From positions 1 through 17,350 of the forward strand of contig JAILDD010000108.1 of NCBI GenBank assembly GCA_024689605.1: DNA of 17,350 nucleotides, written 5' to 3'. This DNA is from Lachnospiraceae bacterium. GTDB lineage: Bacteria; Bacillota_A; Clostridia; Lachnospirales; Lachnospiraceae. Positions 13,451 through 17,350 of this stretch are shown piece after piece; the first letter of the stretch is position 1, and each line of letters starts with the position of its first letter. The notes under the pieces are model-generated. The model made no database searches. It had not been told where the DNA came from and saw nothing but the letters and a program-made list of their open reading frames with translations. Made by a program: the position numbers and the translations under genes.

Positions 13451-14824
13451 ATGGCAGATAAAGCAGATGTGTTGATAATAGGGGCGGGCCCCGGCGGTAT
13501 ATTCAGTGCGTATGAGCTGGTGAAGCTTAATCCAAAGCTTAAGATATCGGTTTTCGAAACGGGCAATCCCCTTGAGAAAAGGAAATGTCCCATAGACGGC
13601 GTGAAGGTAAAAAGCTGTGTGGGCTGCAAGCCCTGTTCAATAATGAACGGCTTCGGCGGAGCAGGTGCTTTTTCCGATGGAAAATACAATATCACGAACC
13701 AGTTTGGCGGCACTCTTTTTGAGTATATAGGGAAGAAAAAGGCAATAGAGCTGATGGAGTATGTTGACGATATCAACATGAGCCACGGCGGCGAAGGCAC
13801 AAAGCTTTATTCCACCGCAAATACCGAGATCAAGAAGCTCTGCCTTCAGAATGACCTGCATCTTCTGGATGCGTCCGTAAGGCACCTGGGCACGGATATA
13901 AACTATGTTGTGCTTGAGAATATCTTTAATGAACTCAAAGATAAGGTGGATTTCCATTTCCTTTCACCTGTTGAAAAAGTTGAAAAGACTGAAGACGGAT
14001 ATAAGATAAAAGTCGGCGGCGACTGCTTTGAAGGAAAATACTGCGTTATCTCGGCCGGCAGGAGCGGAAGCAAATGGATGGAGACAGTATGCCGCGACAT
14101 GGATATCCCTACCAAATCAAACCGCGTGGATATCGGTGTAAGGGTGGAGCTTCCCTTTGAAGTCTTTTCACATCTGACTGATGAGCTTTATGAAAGTAAG
14201 ATAGTATACCGTACCGCAAAGTATGGCGATCTGGTCCGTACCTTCTGTATGAATCCCAAGGGAGCTGTGGTAAATGAAAATACCAACGGCATAGTGACTG
14301 TTAACGGACACAGCTACGAGGATCCGGAAAAGCAGACGGAGAATACCAATTTTGCCCTGCTGGTGGCAAAGCATTTTTCAGAGCCCTTCAAGGACAGCAA
14401 CGGATACGGCGAGAGTATTGCAAAGCTTTCCAATATGCTTGGGGGCGGCGTAATAGTGCAGCGTTTCGGGGATCTTATCACCGGTCACAGGAGTACGCAG
14501 TCCAGAATAGATGAAGCTTTCATTACGCCCACGCTTGCGGCAACACCGGGCGACTTAAGTCTTGTGATGCCTAAGCGTATACTGGACGGCATCATAGAGA
14601 TGATCTACAAGCTGGACAAGATCGCACCGGGTACGGCAAATGATGATACCCTGCTTTATGGCGTGGAGGTTAAGTTCTACAATATGGAGGTTGCCATTGA
14701 TGAGAATCTGGAGACGCCGTATAAGAATCTCTTTATAATAGGTGACTGCAGCGGCATCACCCATTCACTTTCCCATGCATCAGCCAGCGGCGTACATGTG
14801 GCAAGGTATATTGCGGGACAATAG
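13451..14824 (+). CDS. FAD-dependent dehydrogenase-like protein (COG2509 type)
   Basis: A 457-residue flavoprotein. A Rossmann FAD site opens the protein (VLIIGAGPGG, 8-16, with acidic E36 ending the second strand). Four cysteines follow in a CX9CX2CX2C pattern (C46, C56, C59, C62), leading straight into NGFGGAGAFSDGK. A final IIGDCSGITHSLSHASASG is the second FAD contact. This architecture matches the COG2509 family of unassigned FAD dehydrogenases; the cysteines could hold an iron-sulfur cluster or zinc, which is inference. GGAGGG (13441-13446) sets the start. The ddl gene follows 139 bp on, so joint expression with peptidoglycan-precursor genes is possible but the gap holds a hairpin. The reaction is unknown. 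Confidence 0.85.
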   Translation: MADKADVLIIGAGPGGIFSAYELVKLNPKLKISVFETGNPLEKRKCPIDGVKVKSCVGCKPCSIMNGFGGAGAFSDGKYNITNQFGGTLFEYIGKKKAIELMEYVDDINMSHGGEGTKLYSTANTEIKKLCLQNDLHLLDASVRHLGTDINYVVLENIFNELKDKVDFHFLSPVEKVEKTEDGYKIKVGGDCFEGKYCVISAGRSGSKWMETVCRDMDIPTKSNRVDIGVRVELPFEVFSHLTDELYESKIVYRTAKYGDLVRTFCMNPKGAVVNENTNGIVTVNGHSYEDPEKQTENTNFALLVAKHFSEPFKDSNGYGESIAKLSNMLGGGVIVQRFGDLITGHRSTQSRIDEAFITPTLAATPGDLSLVMPKRILDGIIEMIYKLDKIAPGTANDDTLLYGVEVKFYNMEVAIDENLETPYKNLFIIGDCSGITHSLSHASASGVHVARYIAGQ

Positions 14825-14830
14825 TAACAA

Positions 14831-14928
14831 ATTAAAACTTTCCACACCATATAAACTCGCTTGGTGAAATATCCTATAAGCAGGTGAACTATAGCGGTGG
14901 GAAGAGACTACATGTGGGAAGCTTTAGT
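14831..14928 (+). promoter_or_regulatory. Long-range hairpin in the leader of ddl
   Basis: TTAAAACTTTCCACA, just after the FAD-gene stop, can pair with TGTGGGAAGCTTTA near 14914-14928, about 14 pairs with one wobble and one mismatch. An outer GTAAC/GTTAC pair could extend it. The loop carries three GGTG-starting segments. There is no T run on the right side, so it is not a standard terminator. It may be a structured leader of ddl or simply part of the end of the FAD transcript. The motif CTTTCCACA also appears, inverted, in the hairpin at 244-285. Confidence 0.35.
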
Positions 14929-14963
14929 TACAAATAATATTTTGCAGAGGAGTTTTTACTATA

Positions 14964-16016
14964 ATGAAGGTTGTGGTTTTAGCCGGAGGGACAAGCACAG
15001 AGCGTGAGGTTTCACTTATTTCCGGTGCAGGCATATACAGGGCACTTAAGTCAAAAGGACATCAGGCGGTTCTGCTTGATGTATTTCTGGGAATAGATCT
15101 TTCCAGGGAAGAGGCAGGAAAAGTCTTTGACCTGGACAGGGACTGGGCTGAGGGTATAGAGGATATAAAAGAAGAAAGTCCTGATCTCGAGGCGGTAAAA
15201 AAGATGCGTACAGATAGTCTTAAGACTTTCTTCGGACCGAATGTTCTGGAAATCTGCTATATGGCAGACGTGGTATTTATGGCACTGCATGGTGCCAATG
15301 GTGAGGACGGCAAGATACAGGCGGCTTTTGAGCTGATGGGAATCCCTTACACAGGAACTGATTACTTAAGCAGCGGCATCTGCATGAACAAGATAATCGC
15401 AAAGGATATAATGCGTGTGAATGGCCTGCCTACCCCTGAGGGCTACGGACTTTTTATCGGTGATGAAGTGCGTGAGATCGGATATCCTGCTGTAGTCAAG
15501 GCAAATAACGGCGGTTCTTCCGTTGGAACATATATCGTGAATGACCGCGATGAGATGGACAAAGCTATAAAGGCAGCGTCAGCTTATGATGACTATGTTG
15601 TAATCGAGAAATTCGTAAAGGGCAGGGAATTCACCTGCGGCCTGATAGACGGGAATGCACTTCCCATAGTTGAGATAATGCCGGTGACCGGAGGATACGA
15701 TTATAAGAATAAATACCAGAAGGGTATGACCAATGAGGTGTGTCCTGCCGAGCTTTCCAAGGAGAAGACCGAGGAGATACAGCGTACTGCCGAGAAGATA
15801 TACAGAGTCCTCAGGCTTAACGCTTATGCGAGACTGGATTTTATGATGGATGAGGACGAAAACATTTACTGCCTGGAAGCCAATACCCTTCCCGGTATGA
15901 CACCCATGTCGCTTCTTCCACAGGAGGCTGCCTGCGTGGGAATGGACTATGCGGCATTGTGTGAGAAATTAATGGAGATAGCACTTAGAGACTTCAAGGG
16001 CAGACCCGGCCTGTAG
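14964..16016 (+). CDS. ddl: D-alanine--D-alanine ligase
   Basis: A 350-residue ATP-grasp enzyme that joins two D-Ala for the peptidoglycan stem peptide in the cytoplasm. Key motifs are all present: GGTSTEREVSL with E13, ALHGANGEDG (about 108-116), KANNGGSSVG (179-188), EKFVKGREFT, ARLDFM and LEANTLPGMTPMSLLP (304-319). The YDYKNKY stretch (245-251) keeps the tyrosine of D-Ala-D-Ala ligases, so a D-lactate (vancomycin-resistance) type is unlikely. Compared with Escherichia coli DdlB (about 306 residues), an insertion at about 45-95 (charged, helical) lengthens the N-domain. AGAGGAG lies 11 bases before the ATG, a slightly long spacing. murF begins 68 bp after the stop, giving a ddl-murF pair that makes and then attaches the dipeptide. 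Confidence 0.97.
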   Translation: MKVVVLAGGTSTEREVSLISGAGIYRALKSKGHQAVLLDVFLGIDLSREEAGKVFDLDRDWAEGIEDIKEESPDLEAVKKMRTDSLKTFFGPNVLEICYMADVVFMALHGANGEDGKIQAAFELMGIPYTGTDYLSSGICMNKIIAKDIMRVNGLPTPEGYGLFIGDEVREIGYPAVVKANNGGSSVGTYIVNDRDEMDKAIKAASAYDDYVVIEKFVKGREFTCGLIDGNALPIVEIMPVTGGYDYKNKYQKGMTNEVCPAELSKEKTEEIQRTAEKIYRVLRLNAYARLDFMMDEDENIYCLEANTLPGMTPMSLLPQEAACVGMDYAALCEKLMEIALRDFKGRPGL

Positions 16017-16072
16017 GAGACGCAAAGCCTGTCGGTCTGATATGAGACCGGATATGGCGGAAAGCAGTGAGG
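15990..16072 (+). promoter_or_regulatory. Structured ddl-murF junction, partly GEMM-like
   Basis: A clean hairpin, CGGTCT (16033-16038) / AGACCG (16045-16050), lies in the 68-bp gap. It is preceded by AGGGCAGACC (15997-16006, in the last ddl codons) and GACGCAAAGCC (16019-16029). Their order and spacing resemble the P2 arm of cyclic-di-GMP-I (GEMM) riboswitches, where GGGCAAACC is followed by GGGACGCAAAGCC. The match is imperfect: there is an extra base before GACG, no GNRA loop, and the closing stem is not obvious. It also overlaps the ddl stop codon. I treat the hairpin as real and the riboswitch identity as unproven. GTGAGG (16067-16072) is the likely murF ribosome-binding site. Confidence 0.25.
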
Positions 16073-16084
16073 TAACAAATAATA

Positions 16085-17350
16085 ATGAAAAACATGACCA
16101 TCAAGAATATCGCAGAGGCATGCAGCGGCGAGATACATGGCGAGTATAATGAAGAAGCCGAGGCTTCCTGCGTTGTCATTGATTCAAGGCTGGTGGAGGA
16201 AGGCGGTGTCTTCATAGCCACGAAGGGTGAGCGTGTGGATGGCCACAGCTTTATCGGACAGGTTTTTGAAAAGGGTGCTCTTGCTGTAGTATGCGAGGAG
16301 CTTCCGGAAAATCCTGCAGGTCCCTGCATATTGGTGGATAACAGCCTCTTAGCACTTAAATACATTGCGGCATTTTACAGGGAACAGCTTTCCTGCCATG
16401 TAATAGGCATAACCGGAAGCGTGGGCAAGACCAGCACCAAGGAGATGGTGGCTTCCGTGCTTTCACAGGGGAAAAAGGTCTGTGCTACTGAGGGAAACCA
16501 CAATAATGAAGTAGGCGTACCTCTTACGATCCTTCGTATCAGGGATGATGATGAATGTGCCGTAGTGGAGATGGGCATAAACCATTTTGATGAGATGACC
16601 AGGCTTTCGCATATTGCAAGACCGGATACAGTGGTTATCACCAATATCGGAGAGTGCCACTTGGAAAACCTGGGTGACAGGGATGGTGTATTAAAGGCAA
16701 AATCGGAAATATTCGAATACTTTACCGGAAAGGGCGGCATCATCCTCAATGGCATGGATGATGAGCTCAATACAATAACTGAAGTTAAGGGCGTCAAGCC
16801 CATAAGGTTCGGCTTTTCAGGAATGACGGAAGGCCGTGCCCCTGATTACAGGGCAGAAAATGTGAAGGACTGCGGTCTGTACGGAAGTGATGTGACTATA
16901 AAGGGCCCGAAGGCTTTCAGGATCAATGTTCATATCCCGCTGTCCGGTGACCACATGATACTCAATGCTACTGCTGCGGCAGCGGTAGGAAAGCTGCTGG
17001 GCTTAAGGAGCAAGCAGATAAGGCTGGGAATAGAACAAGTAAAGGCAACGGGCGGCAGGAGCAACATAATAAAATCCGGCAAGCTTACCATAATAGACGA
17101 CTGCTACAATGCCAACCCCACATCCGTAAGGGCGGCCATTGACCTTCTGTGCAAGGCTGAGGGAAGAAAGATGGCTGTGCTGGGTGATATGTACGAGCTG
17201 GGCGGCCATGAGAACAAGCTTCATGCCGACATCGGAGCCTATGCGAAGGAAAGGGGCGTGGATGTGCTTATCTGTGCAGGTCCCTTATGCAAGTCCATGG
17301 CCGAGGCTTTTGACGGTGCACTCTGGTACAAGGATACCGATGAAGTGTGC
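16085..17350 (+). CDS. murF: UDP-MurNAc-tripeptide--D-Ala-D-Ala ligase (3' end outside window)
   Basis: The first 422 residues of MurF; the frame is open to the window edge and the family usually has about 450-460 residues. It adds the D-Ala-D-Ala made by Ddl to UDP-MurNAc-tripeptide, the last cytoplasmic soluble step. Visible are the substrate-domain start with VIDSR (31-35), the ATP loop GITGSVGKTSTKE (108-120), NHNNEVGVPLTIL (138-150), VVEMGINHF (160-168), the carbamylated-lysine site AKSEIF (K206), and IIDDCYNANPTS (336-347) with AVLGDMYELG. ATG 16085 is used, though GAGG is 12 bases away; ATG 16094 has no ribosome-binding site. In the loop after MGINHF, Asp stands where a Gly (GE) is common. 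It is probably co-transcribed with ddl. Confidence 0.96.
   Translation, partial: MKNMTIKNIAEACSGEIHGEYNEEAEASCVVIDSRLVEEGGVFIATKGERVDGHSFIGQVFEKGALAVVCEELPENPAGPCILVDNSLLALKYIAAFYREQLSCHVIGITGSVGKTSTKEMVASVLSQGKKVCATEGNHNNEVGVPLTILRIRDDDECAVVEMGINHFDEMTRLSHIARPDTVVITNIGECHLENLGDRDGVLKAKSEIFEYFTGKGGIILNGMDDELNTITEVKGVKPIRFGFSGMTEGRAPDYRAENVKDCGLYGSDVTIKGPKAFRINVHIPLSGDHMILNATAAAAVGKLLGLRSKQIRLGIEQVKATGGRSNIIKSGKLTIIDDCYNANPTSVRAAIDLLCKAEGRKMAVLGDMYELGGHENKLHADIGAYAKERGVDVLICAGPLCKSMAEAFDGALWYKDTDEVC

Noticed and set aside
14964..16016. Ligase as a D-Ala-D-Lac (vancomycin-resistance) enzyme near a two-component system
   Set aside because: The YDYKNKY tyrosine segment of D-Ala-D-Ala ligases is present, no vanH or vanX is nearby, and the two-component genes are 12 kb away.
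16375..16803. 142-codon open frame on the minus strand inside murF
   Set aside because: It mirrors the conserved ATP-loop region of MurF and is explained by codon bias.
1..17350. Mobile element, phage, CRISPR or toxin-antitoxin content
   Set aside because: No transposase, integrase, repeat-spacer pattern, terminal repeats or toxin/antitoxin pair was seen on either strand.

Overview
This 17.35-kb window reads as ordinary chromosome from a Gram-positive anaerobe of the class Clostridia, most likely Lachnospiraceae. That placement is an inference from moderate GC, heavy ATA/AGG codon use, strong AGGAGG ribosome-binding sites, several extended -10 (TGnTATAAT-like) promoters, and the style of the proteins. 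No rRNA, tRNA, CRISPR array, insertion sequence, phage gene or integration site is visible. Codon use looks even throughout, so no segment stands out as recently acquired.

Layout, left to right. (1) The 3' end of an unrecognised gene, then a hairpin. (2) A two-component system: an OmpR-type response regulator and a membrane histidine kinase read with near-overlap, closed by a terminator. (3) A ClpP protease subunit gene on its own, with no clpX or tig beside it. (4) A glycan-assembly block: two GT4-type glycosyltransferases, an oppositely oriented DUF2334 (NodB-like) deacetylase whose stop codon is one base from that of the preceding gene, a third GT4 glycosyltransferase, and a GT-C-like multi-membrane protein. 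(5) A WYL-domain regulator 16 bp behind the GT-C-like gene, then a gene for a protein with calcium-loop (DxDxDG) repeats, ending at a strong bidirectional terminator. (6) A convergent OxlT-like MFS transporter. (7) A COG2509-type FAD protein with a four-cysteine motif, followed by ddl (D-Ala-D-Ala ligase) and a 3'-truncated murF.

Functionally the window is dominated by the cell envelope. Ddl and MurF make and attach the D-Ala-D-Ala end of the peptidoglycan precursor. The GT4/deacetylase/GT-C-like block probably builds or decorates a surface glycan or lipid-linked saccharide, but no flippase, polymerase or priming transferase is visible here. The two-component system and the WYL protein are candidate regulators, though the sequence does not show their targets.

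No clearly new defence or mobile system was found. The items most worth a second look are: the ddl-murF junction, which partly resembles a cyclic-di-GMP-I (GEMM) aptamer; the structured inverted repeats between the deacetylase and the third glycosyltransferase; the calcium-loop protein, which has no signal peptide and a long untranslated leader; the FAD/CX9CX2CX2C protein beside ddl-murF; and the non-standard catalytic boxes of the histidine kinase. No gene-free stretch exceeds 300 bases; the longest are about 298 bp (13153-13450) and 260 bp (6187-6446), both described below.
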